64,000 nucleotides of DNA from positions 19,049,190 to 19,113,189 of the forward strand of contig NC_135999.1 of the NCBI RefSeq assembly GCF_048128805.1, given 5' to 3'. This document shows positions 24,570 through 42,391 of this stretch, piece by piece; within the stretch, counting starts at the first letter, position 1; every line of letters starts with the position of its first letter. Made by a program: the position numbers and the translations under genes. The stretch comes from Centroberyx gerrardi (taxonomy: Eukaryota; Chordata; Actinopteri; Beryciformes; Berycidae). Below the pieces are notes generated by a model. That model did no database searches. It saw only the letters and a list, made by a program, of their open reading frames with translations, and had not been told where the DNA came from.

Positions 24570-25150
24570 AAAAAATGAAACAGAGGGTAAATTCCCTGGT
24601 GGAACTTCCAAAATGTACGCCTTTGAAAGGCCGTAACTTCCACACCATGAGGCCAATTGATGCAAAACCTGGTACACATATTCTCCTGAGTGTGCTCTAC
24701 AAATTTGCCAATTCAACCACCGTCCGCCTATATAGATTTGCACAATTTAAAAAACTATTTTTTCCCTAAGACTTATTCAGTTTTTCACCTATCAACACTA
24801 AACTTGGTACATAGCCAGATGACCTTGAGATACACTTTGTAACAATTTCCAGTAAAATCCGACAACAAATATGGCCGCCACAAGTGAATGAACGTTGCAA
24901 TGGGCGTGGCCTAACACAGAAGTGACCATAACTCAAAGACCATTCTGCAATCAACAAAAAACTTGGTGAACTTGTTCATAGGAGAATAACAAGTATGTCT
25001 GCAATGGCATTTTCAAATCAACCAATAGGGGGAAAAGGCACATCTGCTAATGCAATTGCTGAAATTGCATGAAATTTTGTACACATGCTCTAGGACCATC
25101 TAATAGTTAAAATCTTAAGGTTGAAAAGTGAAAGTGGGCATGGCCTATAA
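24570..25150. repeat. degenerate repeat with recurring 'aaacttggtaca' phrases
   Basis: The phrases 'caaaacctggtacacat', 'aaacttggtacatag' and 'aaacttggtgaacttg' recur about every 100-150 bases and appear again at 29900-30100. No ORF of note. It is an interspersed repeat of uncertain class. Confidence 0.5.
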
Positions 25151-25583
25151 TGCAGTGGTGTAATTGTGTCTAAAACATTGGGGGGGACCAACTGAAGGTT
25201 GGGGGGGTCAGAAAATTGTACTAATTTTAAATGCATTTCCTGCAATTCTACAGACTTTGGCATCACTGTTGGGATTTCTTGAATACAGTAAAAGATAGAC
25301 TGAACTGAATGAATAATGACGTGGCGTATGAATTTGGCCGAGTGCCAGGATGCTGTGCGTTGGCCGTATAGGATTTAGCAGACATTGATCTGACCGTATT
25401 TCCTATTGCAAATGAATGTAATGACTCAACTTATAAAACTTAGGACATTTTGTGAAATTCAACATGAATTTGGTAAGGAGAACTATGTGCTGTATAACCT
25501 GTCAAAGAAAAAAGAAGATCTCTGTGTGCCCAGATTAGGTCAGGTAGCCTATCCTCCCTCTCCATATTGAAACAGGTCATTGG

Positions 25584-26090
25584 GTGGGTACTGTTGAGGA
25601 AGAGAGACTTTATTTGTGTGAGCTTAATGAGATTGAAAATGAAATCCATTTTGTTTTGTATTGCCCACATTACCACGATTTAAGAATTAGACTGTTTAAT
25701 AAAGTGGAGGAAAAAAATTATCTAGCCTACTCCTTATGCAGGACACATATACTGGCATGGTTGTTTGAACACAAAACCATTTTAATTGCTGACTATTTAG
25801 AAAAAGCTTGGGCTAGAAGGAAGACAGCACTGTATAGATTAGATGATGTAGGCTACTTATATCTTTTCTTTTTTCTTTTCCATGGGTATTTGTTCTTGTC
25901 ATATTAGGAGTAATATAGTACCGGAATGTACTTAATACTTAATGTGCTTACTGTAATGAATTGAGTATTGCTTACAGCTGTAATATAGCAAACTGAAATT
26001 TTGTTTATTTTATCGGTGTCTTGTAATCCCATGTGGGATGGGCCACCTAAGTGGCATGACACGTAAATATAAAAAATAATTCATTCAAAA
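25584..26090 (+). pseudogene. 3' end of a non-LTR retrotransposon (RT-ORF C-terminus)
   Basis: Open frame 25584-25907 encodes 'LYLCELNEIENEIHFVLYCP' followed by 'HYHDLR'. This resembles the C-terminal 'C..C....E.E.HFL..CP.Y...R' finger-like segment of many fish LINE reverse-transcriptase ORFs. The first cysteine pair is incomplete. The tail after the stop ('ccatgtgggatgggccacctaagtggcatgacac') is non-coding. It is a 5'-truncated, decayed copy. Confidence 0.6.
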
Positions 26091-26476
26091 AAGTAATTCA
26101 TATATTGGCAAGAACGCAAAAAGACAATCAATTGTTAAACTGAAGATCCAGATTTAATCGAGGCTGTCAGACGCGACAACCTCTTCCTCCATTCACAGCG
26201 ATCTCCTGGGTGTGTTACGCGGCCCGCGCAGCCAAGCTGTTTGGGAAGGACAATCAGAAAGGGAGGACGGCCGCGGAAAAAGGAGACTTACAGGGAATTC
26301 TTCACACAAATAATCCAATTATGTCTATTCTAATTATTTCTATTCATATACATGTATTCTTTTTTATTTAGTTTCTGAACTCAGCCACACAATTTCCCTA
26401 ATTTCTCTGAGTTGTTGTTGGAGGCTTGGCGGCGTGTTTATGCTTCAAGGCTGTTAGACAACATTTAAGCCTATAT

Positions 26477-26477
<1 letters not shown>

Positions 26478-26519
<42 letters not shown>
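26478..26519. repeat. (CA)n microsatellite
   Basis: Perfect CA run in the intergenic gap. Confidence 0.95.
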
Positions 26520-26522
<3 letters not shown>

Positions 26523-26847
26523 AGAAGCATGTGACATCCAATTGCACATACATTTTGACTTATTTTACATACATTCGTATTGAAAATTTGTTGCATTGTA
26601 AATGCATGCATCTACAAACCTACTCCAAATAGAAATAAAGTTCTACAATAGGCTAAATATAATTTCAAATAATCCAAACTCATTTTTGGCATTCAATCAT
26701 CATTGGAACCAATCAGAACACACTTCACTTCACCATTCTAACCGATTATGACATCATTGGATGGCGCTGGACTCTGCTCTACCAATCAGAGCCTGTCTCA
26801 GCTGCACTGATGACATCACAATCAGAATTCTGACATGTTTGGTCGCA

Positions 26848-26925
26848 GCAGTCCAGGGCATAAAAGGCCCCGCTTGAGGTCTTGAGCTCATACCTTACCA
26901 CGGTAAGGTATGCTCCCCTGGGTGC
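26848..26925 (+). other. TATA-like motif followed by a palindrome
   Basis: 'ggcataaaaggccccgc' is a good TATA-type motif. About 30 bases further on lies 'cataccttacc' paired with 'ggtaaggtatg' around a 2-base centre (26890-26913). The region leads into the array at 27080-27440. It could be the promoter of an old mobile element. No gene was found downstream. Confidence 0.35.
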
Positions 26926-27079
26926 TGGTACAGCTGATGCTTGGACCGCAGCAAGAGGCTCTCTTTGGGAAACTTTCTGCACGTCCTCATTTCAGACCAG
27001 TAGCTATTGGACGCTTGATGGGCGTGTTTGGAAACTTTCTCTTTTGTTTTTTGTTTTTTTTCTAGTTAATTTTGATAGT

Positions 27080-27440
27080 TTGGACCAGGTGACATGGCGG
27101 CTAGCGAATGCGGTTCGTTGAAGAGCTGGTGGTTGGTACAAAGAGGCGCGATTCGTGTCCCGCTGAAGCCAATCTGCCGGCCGCTCCAAAGGTGTGGTCT
27201 GGCGGTTAGCGATGGCGGTTTGTTGAAGAGGTGGTGGTTGGTACGAACAGACGCCTCCTGCTGAAGCAAGCCTGCCAGACAGTAGAAACAGTGGTCTGGC
27301 GGTCACAATTGAGGCGCAGTTCATGTCCCACTGAAGCCAACCTGCCAGCCGCTCCAAAGGTGGTCTGGCGGTTAGCAATGGTGGTTCGTTGAAGAGGTGG
27401 TGGTTGGTACAAAGAGATGCAAACCCACCACCCAGTCCAA
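27080..27440. repeat. imperfect tandem array, unit about 110-130 bp, three copies
   Basis: Each unit carries 'tggcggttagc', 'ggttcgttgaagaggtggtg', 'gttggtacaaagag', 'cactgaagccaacctgcc' and 'ccgctccaaaggtg', with indels between copies. It stays open on the minus strand through several units (27004-27378), but without a recognisable domain. Confidence 0.7.
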
Positions 27441-27587
27441 CCTATCAAAATGAACTAGAAAAAAAAAAAAAACTTAAAAAAAAAAGCCGTCACGAGAGAC
27501 ACCACCAATCTCGTTCGTCCCCCTGCGACCTACCTGAAAAGTAGCTTCACCAGCTACTTTTCCTGAATTTCCACAAGGGCATTAATG

Positions 27588-27637
27588 CTATCTTATCCTA
27601 TCCTATCCTATCTTATCTTATCTTATCTTATCTTATA
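27588..27637. repeat. (TCTTA/TCCTA)n pentanucleotide repeat
   Basis: Ten 5-base units alternating tcctatccta and tcttatctta. Confidence 0.9.
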
Positions 27638-27699
27638 GGGTTGTAGGCCCTTGTCAAAGTCCACAGTAGAACTTTACCAGGGGCTCCAGGGAATGTGTT

Positions 27700-27840
27700 G
27701 GGTGCTGCCGCTGCTGCTCCTGCTGCTGCAGCAGTACTTTTAAGCCAGGTGGTCGTAGTCAGTAGTGGCAAGCAACAACACTGCTGCTGCTGCTGCTGCT
27801 ACTACAGCTGCTGCAGCAGTATAGGCCTAGTAGTAGTAGT
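27700..27840. repeat. CTG/CAG and TAG trinucleotide-rich stretch
   Basis: Interrupted (CTG)n and (GCT)n runs with a 'ctgctgcagcag' palindromic core occur twice, ending in (TAG)n. Confidence 0.8.
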
Positions 27841-27939
27841 TCCAGTAGTTATATATATCTGAAATATTTTAAAGTTGCATTTTGGCTAGTTATAATGTAA
27901 TAGAGAGATATTGTAAATTAGCATTTGAGATATATCTCA

Positions 27940-28175
27940 TATGACCAACCGAAATGCTAATTTAAGATATCTTTTATTACGTTATGACTAGTCAAAATAC
28001 TAATAGGATATCTTTTGTTACATTATGACTAGTCAAAATGCTAATTTAGATATCTTTTATTACATTATGACTAGTCAAAATGCTAATTTAGATATCTTTT
28101 ATTACATTATGACTAGTCAAAATGCTAATTTAGATATCTTTTATTACATTATGACTAGTCAAAATGCTAGAGGTA
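27940..28175 (+). repeat. 42-bp tandem repeat, about five copies, open in one frame
   Basis: Unit 'atgactagtcaaaatgctaa' plus 22 AT-rich bases ending 'tattacatt'. Three central copies are identical and the outer ones are degenerate. The unit length is a multiple of three, so one frame reads a repeated 14-residue word (MTSQNANLDIFYYI). There is no sign that it is translated. Confidence 0.85.
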
Positions 28176-28768
28176 TCAAACACAAGGCAGAGTCCAGTTT
28201 GAGATGAGGTTGGGATATGATTGGCATGCTTGGTGATTGTTGACATATGTGGTTTCGATAGTGAATGTCCCCTATCACAAACAGAACGAAACTGAATGAA
28301 TGATGAAAAATACAACAGCACTGAGAATATCACCAGTATATCCTGGACCTTCGTTTGGATGCTGGGTTTCCATTATCCGGTAATTGCCGTTTTTTTGCCG
28401 GGAAAATCTGTTAAAGTCCGACATATTTAAATCTCTGAATGAATGGATAGGCTATTCATTTTTTTTTATGAATGTGTAGGCTATATTCATTATCACCCCA
28501 TGATTTCCGGTGGTACTGCGGTGGTACTGCTCCGTTTCGTCTGTATCCGTAAGCTTTCAGAAAACGTACACAAATACGGACGAAATGAACGCAGAGTACG
28601 GACAGAAGGCTCCGTCCGTATCCGTATACGTATTTAACGTTGAGCATAATTGAGCCTTTATGCGCATTGCAAGTTGTGGAGACACACTTGGCACCTTTGA
28701 TTTTTAGTCGGCAGCTGCCGACTTTCACTGCTGCGAAAAAGCGTAAGAAGTAAAATTATATGAGCCAG

Positions 28769-29020
28769 CAATAGGTTATGGTTATGTTTTTGTTTATTTT
28801 CAAAGAGTTTTTATTCTATTTTATTTTATCTGAGAAAAGGCCTATAGCGAACGGAAATTATTTGATTTCAAGTTGGCAGCAGCATGCCGTAATTAAAATG
28901 TTATGAGCCAGATAGGCCTAGGCCTACATGTAATTTTTTGTTTGTTTGCAAATAGTTTTTATTCTGTTTTATTATCTGAGAATATGTAGGCCTAAAGCTG
29001 AAGGAAATTCTTTGTGTTTA
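28769..29020. repeat. divergent tandem duplication, unit about 135 bp
   Basis: Two neighbouring copies share 'agtttttattct', 'ttttatctgagaa', 'aggcctatagc/aggcctaaagc', 'ggaaatt' and 'atgagccag', with many substitutions. Confidence 0.6.
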
Positions 29021-29062
29021 CGTGTTGCCCCAATGAACGTAGGCTAACGTAATATTTATTTA

Positions 29063-29294
29063 TTACCTCCGCCAAGGAGGTTATGTTTTCGGTGCTGTTT
29101 GTTTGTTTGTTTGTCTGTTAGCAGGATTACGGAAAAACTACTGGCCCGATTTTCATGAAACTTCATGGAAGGGTGTAGCATGGGCCAAGGAAGGACCCAT
29201 TAAATTTTGGAGCGGATCCGGATCCGACTCACGAACAAGCAATAATAGCACGAACCTTGGCGGAGGTCTGCATTTTCCGAGTGCCCTTCTAGTT
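29063..29294 (+). mobile_element. 232-bp CCTCCGCCAAGG element, copy 2
   Basis: Same orientation and over 90 percent identical by eye to copy 1 at 24178-24404, with one extra 'tttg' and a few base changes. 'cctccgccaagg' at the left and 'ccttggcggagg' near the right form a perfect 12-bp inverted repeat. Confidence 0.8.
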
Positions 29295-30783
29295 TATTTT
29301 TAAAATTGCGTTATGCACGTGAGTCTATTGACGGGACTTATTTTATTTGGAATATAATGTATAAGCAAAAGTAGCCTACTTTTCAATAAAATATATTATA
29401 AATCTACATGCCTTGATGATGTCATTCTTTATATAGCCTGCCTATCAATTGTTTTTAAGCTCAATAAACACAGGTAATATTTGACCGGAATTTCTCCCAT
29501 TTGTCCAGGACATTGAAATCTTCCAGGACACGTGGACCGGCACCAATTTTTTCTAACGGAAACCCTGTTTGGATGGTGAGCGATTCAAGGCTTATCTCAG
29601 GCTTTCAGGCTATGTGACATGCGGTGCACTTGCAGTGTTCCAAAAAGTTGAGATATTTCTATAGGGTAGTTTATAGTACAGCGATTTTCATATCTCAGGA
29701 TGCCATGGTGCCTCGCTTTTCAGTGCGTCTGCAGCGTGCCCACACTGAAAATAGTGGATTTACGCACGCAAAAGACGCCGCATGTGAACCGTCAATTTTA
29801 TTGAGGGGAACATTTTTGAACATTGGGCCTACTTTGGGCGGGGACGTGTCCCCCTGTCCCCCCCGCCGATTACGCCTATGCTACAATGTATAATAGCTTG
29901 TAAATCAAAGGGCATTTGGGCAATCAGTACCAAACTTGGCCGAATTCTCTGGAATGGCATTTCAAACATGCCTACCAAATTTCCTGCAAATCAGCCAAAA
30001 CGGGACACTGTAGTGACATTTTGAAAATTTAAAAGGCTGTATCTCACAGAATGATTGACACCCAATTTGGTGACATGATCCAGGTGTCCTAGCTTTATGA
30101 ATCTGTCTTGGGATGACCTAAATCCAGCATGACAATGTTGTTGTGTGTGAATGTGCCCTGTGCAATGTAGCTCAAACTGGTCTAATATGCTTGAACCACG
30201 CAATGGCCGCTTACGGCTGTATTTTTTAATTGTCTTTTAGATTCCTTTATCCAAATCCTTGTCTTTGCTTGTCATCTTGATTTTTTGTTTGTTTTGATTT
30301 ATATTGTTGGTTTGTTACTTTTATTTGTTTTGAGATGAGATGTTTTTATAAGCACGTATGGGTTTTTATCTCACCATTTATCATTGCATTTTATTGCTGT
30401 ATTGCATTTTATCAAATCACTTTCATGTTTTATCAACTAAACTAATCTAAAAACTAAACTAAACTAAATTTTGCCACATGCCCTTGTTTGTGCTTGTTGT
30501 TGATGTTTTTACAGAAATATCTCTCAATATTTAAAATTTGTTAGGATCATGTTTTGATCAACCGACTGATTGAACATGATTTTAAATTTGTTTGAGAATA
30601 AACTTGAAGAAGCAGAAATGTTGTTTGCTCATTCTTTTTTAATATAAATCATGTAGTAGATTCCTTTTGATTGTTGTTTAATTCCACAAAAAATACAAAG
30701 ATAAAAAAAAAAGTATATTTCACATGGTTTAGAAATAAAACAGTTGCTAGTGAGCTAAAACAGATCCAATATACGGTATACTG

Positions 30784-30864
30784 TACATACATAGTAACAG
30801 AAACGATACAACAGGGTGATGTGATTCATCACCCTGTTGTATCGTTTCTGTTACTATGTATGTA
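30784..30864. repeat. perfect 38-bp inverted repeat with 5-base loop
   Basis: Left arm 30784-30821 and right arm 30827-30864 are exact reverse complements around the loop 'tgatt'. No mismatch in 38 pairs. Arms begin 'tacatacatagtaacag'. Homology stops sharply at both ends. Confidence 0.95.
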
Positions 30865-30980
30865 TGTAATCATATAATGTAATCCCAGTTTTTTTAAATA
30901 TTTTCTGTTGTCTTATGAATCAAAAGACATCTGAGATCAAAATAATATCATTACAAAGTGGAATGTGATTGTCTACCGGC

Positions 30981-37274
<6,294 letters not shown>

Positions 37275-37493
37275 CCAGCAGATCAGACACAAAGCTGCTG
37301 AAAATGGATGAAAGAGAAATCTAGACAAACTACAGCAAACTGCAAACTCAGTTGACTTGGTCAGTGAAATGACAAATGCATATTCATAAAATTGCATTTT
37401 CAAATTATGCTACCAAGCACAAATCATAACTTATTAAGAGCAGAAAATACATGAAGTTACACGACAGAGCGTTTATTCCCTGCCTCTTTACTT

Positions 37494-37581
37494 ACCTTGC
37501 AGAGGTTGTTTGGGAATCCACTGGTGAGTGAAACAATTTGTTGGGGAGTCCAGCAGTGTGGGAGGATGTGAGAATTTATAA
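37494..37581 (-). promoter_or_regulatory. TATA box and non-coding first exon of the ZP gene
   Basis: Minus-strand TTATAAAT at 37574-37581 lies about 80 bases above a donor ('CTGCAAGgtaag', donor at about 37496). This fits a short 5'UTR exon of about 50 bases and an intron ending before the ATG exon at 37274. Inferred from sequence only. Confidence 0.55.
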
Positions 37582-40500
37582 GCCTATGCTGGTGTCCGAA
37601 AGACCATGTGACTATTGGTAAATGAGGGAAATCTTTCACTGATATGACAGCAAAAGAGTTACTTATTAATCAAAATTAAAAAAAAAGATCTTTAGGTGAT
37701 GAAATTCAAACAGCACTGACAAACACAAATGATAGATGTAGGTTATAACCGTAAATCCTGAGTCAATATGTTTATTTTACTACAATCCTGATGGCCTGAT
37801 CTCTTGGTCTTCAGAAGTTTGCACATTCCAGACAGAGTGTATTTTCTGGCTGACCCATAGGCCTATGTTACCACCTTTTGTCAACAGCAATAACTAAAAT
37901 GACAGAGAACATCAAACATCAAAGTTTTTCATTAACTATATGGAAGAGGTATTTGACCTAAATTCAATTATGAATTGACTGTAAAAACTATACTATTTTG
38001 TATTATTTATACCATTTGCAGATTCCCCTGATGTCAGTTACCCTTGAGAATTTAATTTAATTCAAAAATCTCAAAAGTTGTCATCATGCATGAATTTAAT
38101 TTTGGGCATTTGTTGTGCATCTTGTTTCAGCAAGCAGTGCTGTACACCATGTACTTGCAACATTGTTGGTTTGAATCCAGCCCATGACCTGTAATATAAG
38201 TTGGACCCCATATTTCCTGTCTTTCTCCACTGTGTATTTAACTGTCTGGCTTTGCAAGAAGTAAATGTTTTTTATCATAAGCTTTCCTTGCAAAGATTGA
38301 AACAAATTGGTTAGTTTGAAATTAGGATCAACTGTCTCTTTGAATGTGCCCTGCAAAGAACAAACCTGGAAACAAGATTGCACCGTAGTAGGTGACCTTT
38401 CTCATTCTTCTCATATAGCTGACAAATGTGATGTGAAGTGTTTGATCACACTGATATGTCACTTCTAATCATGATTTGTTGGAAACATTGTGCACCTTCC
38501 CGTAAATTTTGTCCATCATAATTCCAAACTCTAACTTCCTCTTTTATGTTTAATGATACTAGGTAAACTTGACTTGAGTTTGACTTGATGCTTTGTTCTG
38601 ATAGTTTGTTCTGTTCTGTCATTTTGCAACACTTCTTAAGAACCCTACAATGTCGTTCAAATACTTAACTTGGAGAATTCATTCATTTGGAAAAATGGAA
38701 GTCCAACTCAAATACAAAATAAAACTCTCAAACACACACAGACAATCAGGCAGAAACATAGTTTTGTCTGACGGCTCATATTGCCTACTCCTATACTAGC
38801 TCATAACATTCACAATTAAAAATAAATCTTAATAAATTAAGATGCCAGGAAAGCAAACCAACTGAAAAGCACACGATACACAACAGATGTTAACAGAATA
38901 ACATGGCATTTGGTGGGTGTTTTTATCTGAAGTATCTTATTTTATCATGAATATATACATTTTTATCATGGCTGGCCTTAGTGAAGGTCGAAACTTAACC
39001 CAGCACTGTTAATGCCATTGTTACAGAGTTAGAGTTATAGAGTTATAGTTATAGAGTTAGATGTAAAAAGTTAAACTTCCCCATAATTGACTATTTTGCT
39101 TGACTAAGTGCTATGAAGATTGCAGAGCTGCTGACTTGTAATGTTAAAAGCGTCATGTCAAGGATCTTGTATGTTAGTGGGAAATATGGGACATTTAAAA
39201 GCATGGTCAAAGAGCATCAGTTTGCCTTGTTCAGTTAAACAATAATATGGATTAGTCTTTGGCTCTTGACTTGATTACAGATTCACAGTGTGGCCGTCAC
39301 TGACACTGAGTTTGACACCCTTGATTTAGTAGATAGCATGCAGTATGAACTTATAGACAAAGCAAATCACTCTTTTCAATTGTATACGTATAAATCAATA
39401 CTACTACTAGTACTACACAGTTTAAGTTTGTATGAAGTTCAGTTTAATAAGATTCAAAACCATGAGGACTGACAGGAATAGCCTCTGGGCTACAACAGAA
39501 CACATCTCATTACAACCATTACATGATTTCTTCCTGTAATTTATCATATGAGCCACATCCATACAATGTTAATACCAGCTATAAATCATGTTTTATCAAG
39601 ACAAAACACAGTAAAAGAATACATTTTTTGCAGGCCCATCAGGAAAAATTAAGGCCAAGTACACACTACTTTTCAACACTACCACACCACCAATAGGCCT
39701 GCATGATTTAAATTTTGATTTAAAGTCATGTGTAATGGCAGGGCATCTGTTGCAAGCTTGCTGCTCATACTTACTGCTTAAGATACCATAAGATACCTTT
39801 TTGTAATGATACAATTAGTTGAGTGCTTTAATGCGCGACATCAGGTGCTTGAGCGCATGTGTTCAGTCGGCTCTGGATGATGGACGACTGTTTAGCTTTA
39901 GCTGACCTCTGCTAGGCTGATGCCTGTTAAGATACCATGTGTGTACACATGGCTTGTTTCAGCTCTGTGCAATGTGCACCCAGCCTTTGTGACAATAAAA
40001 AAATAGCATAACAAATACCTTTATTTAAAGGAGGACACTGAGTTCGCTGGAATGGTTGGGGATGCCAAACAATCCACAAGTACATCTTGTTATTGATCTC
40101 TCACCAGGAAGTGAACTGACGCCGAGTGAGCTCAGAGTGATGGATGCAGCAGATAGTTGACCTCAGTTTCACAAGCACTTTATATCCATTTTTTTTATTT
40201 GTTTTAATTATTCAACCCTATTTTATTTATTTAGTTGTGGTACATTTACATCACTGTCTTGTTTGGGTTTTATTGTATGTAAAGCACTTTGTTTTTTTGA
40301 AAAGTGCTATACAAATAAAGTTATTATTATTATTATTATTTTCAGACTTGCCACAAGCCAGTGAACGTGTGGCGTACTGAAGGGTTAAGACGTGAACACT
40401 GGACTTAAAAGAGGCCAAAATGACAGAAGGAAAGGCAACGGTAACATTATGGGCACTTTATAGTTTTCAGTCCAATGCCAATACAATGTAGGCTTGTGTA

Positions 40501-40698
40501 TAATGTAGGCTGAACTGTAACCAAATGGTTTGTTAAATACAACTGTTTACTTTGTGATAATACACTTAATGTCAACTTTATGATTACTAAACTGGACAGA
40601 GGGAATTTGCCCAGAAGAATGAGTGATCTTTTAATCACTGTGCGACTTGCGCTCATTCACACTGACGTCTCCTTTCTTATCACATATGACATTCAGTC
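37582..40698. other. intergenic, AT-rich, no gene seen
   Basis: No ORF with a recognisable domain. It contains small 'gagttatagagttatag' repeats (39028-39062). At 40190-40345 there is a fish LINE/SINE-style tail ('gtaaagcactttg...tgctatacaaataaag' followed by (TTA)n). Confidence 0.5.
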
Positions 40699-40890
40699 CT
40701 ACTCCAACTGCTGTGGTGATTTAGTCATGTGTGTCCTCATGCCACAGGACTGAGTCAACGTCTTGCCACACATCTCACAGGTATACGACTTCTCCCCACT
40801 GTGAGTCCTTTGATGTACCTTCAGGCACATACATTTTCCTAACATAACTCCTCGAGTCATCACCCCCCTTATATTTGTTCTGTCTGACAT
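40699..40890 (-). pseudogene. C2H2 zinc-finger gene fragment
   Basis: Minus-strand frame reads 'HQRTHSGEKSYTCEMCGK' then 'TLTQSCGMRTHMTKS': the end of one finger, a TGEKP-like linker and a second finger. The last histidine of the second finger is missing (HMTKS in place of HxxxH). A lone degraded piece in an otherwise gene-free stretch, probably a relic of a poly-zinc-finger gene. Confidence 0.6.
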
Positions 40891-41481
40891 GCAGCACTTT
40901 GCAAATACACATCCTCCATTTCCAGTCTGTAAATCTGTAAAATGGGCATCTTAACCTCATCCATTAATTTGTAATGCTGAAAAACCTGAATTGTAAATTT
41001 GTTCAATTTCTCCATGGGGACACATTAAGAAAATAATAGTTGAAGGAATTAAAAAAAAATACTACAGTACAAGCAAGTTAAAAGATGGATTTAATATGCA
41101 GTCAAAGTAATTGTAAGCCTTTATTGCTTTCTTCTTATTCTGATTGGGTAATCCAAAATGTGTGTAAAATACTAAAACTACCAGAATTTAGAGTGAAAGT
41201 CCCTGCAAGACCAATAAGATTATTAATGGCATTCTGGTTATTCTGAAACTCTGCGGCTTGGTTATTAGCTGTCTACAGTACCAACAAAACCATCCTTTAG
41301 TGTTTCTTCATCAATGTCACATAGTGCACACTGCAGAATAAATGGAAAAATACAATATATATATAACATTTGAAAAGCACATTTTGATACCAAAAGATTG
41401 TTTTCATATCAATAACATCTTCAGTGTTGAGTTCTTCATACAATATTCAAGAGGACTTCTCTCTTTCTAAATGATCAACTA

Positions 41482-41560
41482 AAACACACACACACACACA
41501 CACACACACGCGCACACACACACACACACACGCACACGCACACACACACACACACACACA
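41482..41560. repeat. (CA)n microsatellite with CG interruptions
   Basis: About 79 bases of CA with three CG-type interruptions. Confidence 0.95.
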
Positions 41561-41818
41561 AAGCATACACACGACAATGTAAACTTTTATCCAGAATGTG
41601 AACACAAATAAGGTACAAGCTCTGTGGGAGAACCAGTTACAACTCAGAGAAAAATCCTTGTATAGACATGGTGATTTAGTTCAATTAGAGAAATTGCAAT
41701 ATTTTAACCTCTCCTTTTACCTAGATAAGTAATCTGTGTTATTTGGGAGGAACCTCATAATGTTAGGTGATATTTGGTGTACTAGTTTCATGGGTGTCAA
41801 TTTCCTTTCCGTCTATTC

Positions 41819-41824
41819 TTTATT
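41819..41824 (-). terminator. candidate poly(A) signal of slc26a11
   Basis: Minus-strand AATAAA about 570 bases beyond the slc26a11 stop codon. The intervening sequence has no competing gene, so it would define a 3'UTR of roughly 0.6 kb. Confidence 0.45.
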
Positions 41825-42391
41825 CCTACACACTTAGATCCCTTTTCTTATTCTCTGTGGCCAGACTTGCTCTGATTCCGCTCCACTATGTACTTCAGTT
41901 CTGAAAAGGTTAAAAAGATAAGAGATAGAGAGATAGAGTTCGTATCAGATTATTTCCTTCTCTCAAGTCTTCATTCATAAAGGACAGAAAGCTACAAAAT
42001 GTCCTGAGATAAGTAACAAGGAATCTGCATCTTTGACAAAAGAACAAAAACAATGCTATGAAACATGATACTGGATTTGGGCCGAGTTTTGTCGTAGTGT
42101 TGTAACTCAATGCTAAAGAGATTCCAAAATGACTTGAAATGTCAAGATTAGCAGATGCAAAGATCTTCAAAGGGCAACACTTGTTGTCAAAAAAGGATAT
42201 CACTTGGTAACTGGCATCACTAAACAACTTGGTAGTCACTAAACGACTCGTTGGAGGTAGATCATCAGTGTTCAGCTCCACTGTGGCCTGATTGGCCCAG
42301 AGGGAAAGTGTCAGTGATTGGTCTGTGGCTGTATTGCTTCTGCGCAGCATCAAAAATCATCAGTCCAGCTTGTGATTGGACAGTTGTCGGG

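Noticed and set aside
26848-26925. Promoter of a protein-coding gene
   Set aside because: No coding exon could be found downstream before the tandem array and other repeats.
27700-27840. A CRISPR-like or coding poly-Gln array
   Set aside because: Interrupted CTG/CAG trinucleotides in intergenic sequence with no spacers and no continuous frame.
30784-30864. A microRNA precursor
   Set aside because: The stem is perfectly paired with a tiny loop, unlike typical animal pre-miRNAs, and there is no sign of conservation; kept only as an unusual hairpin.
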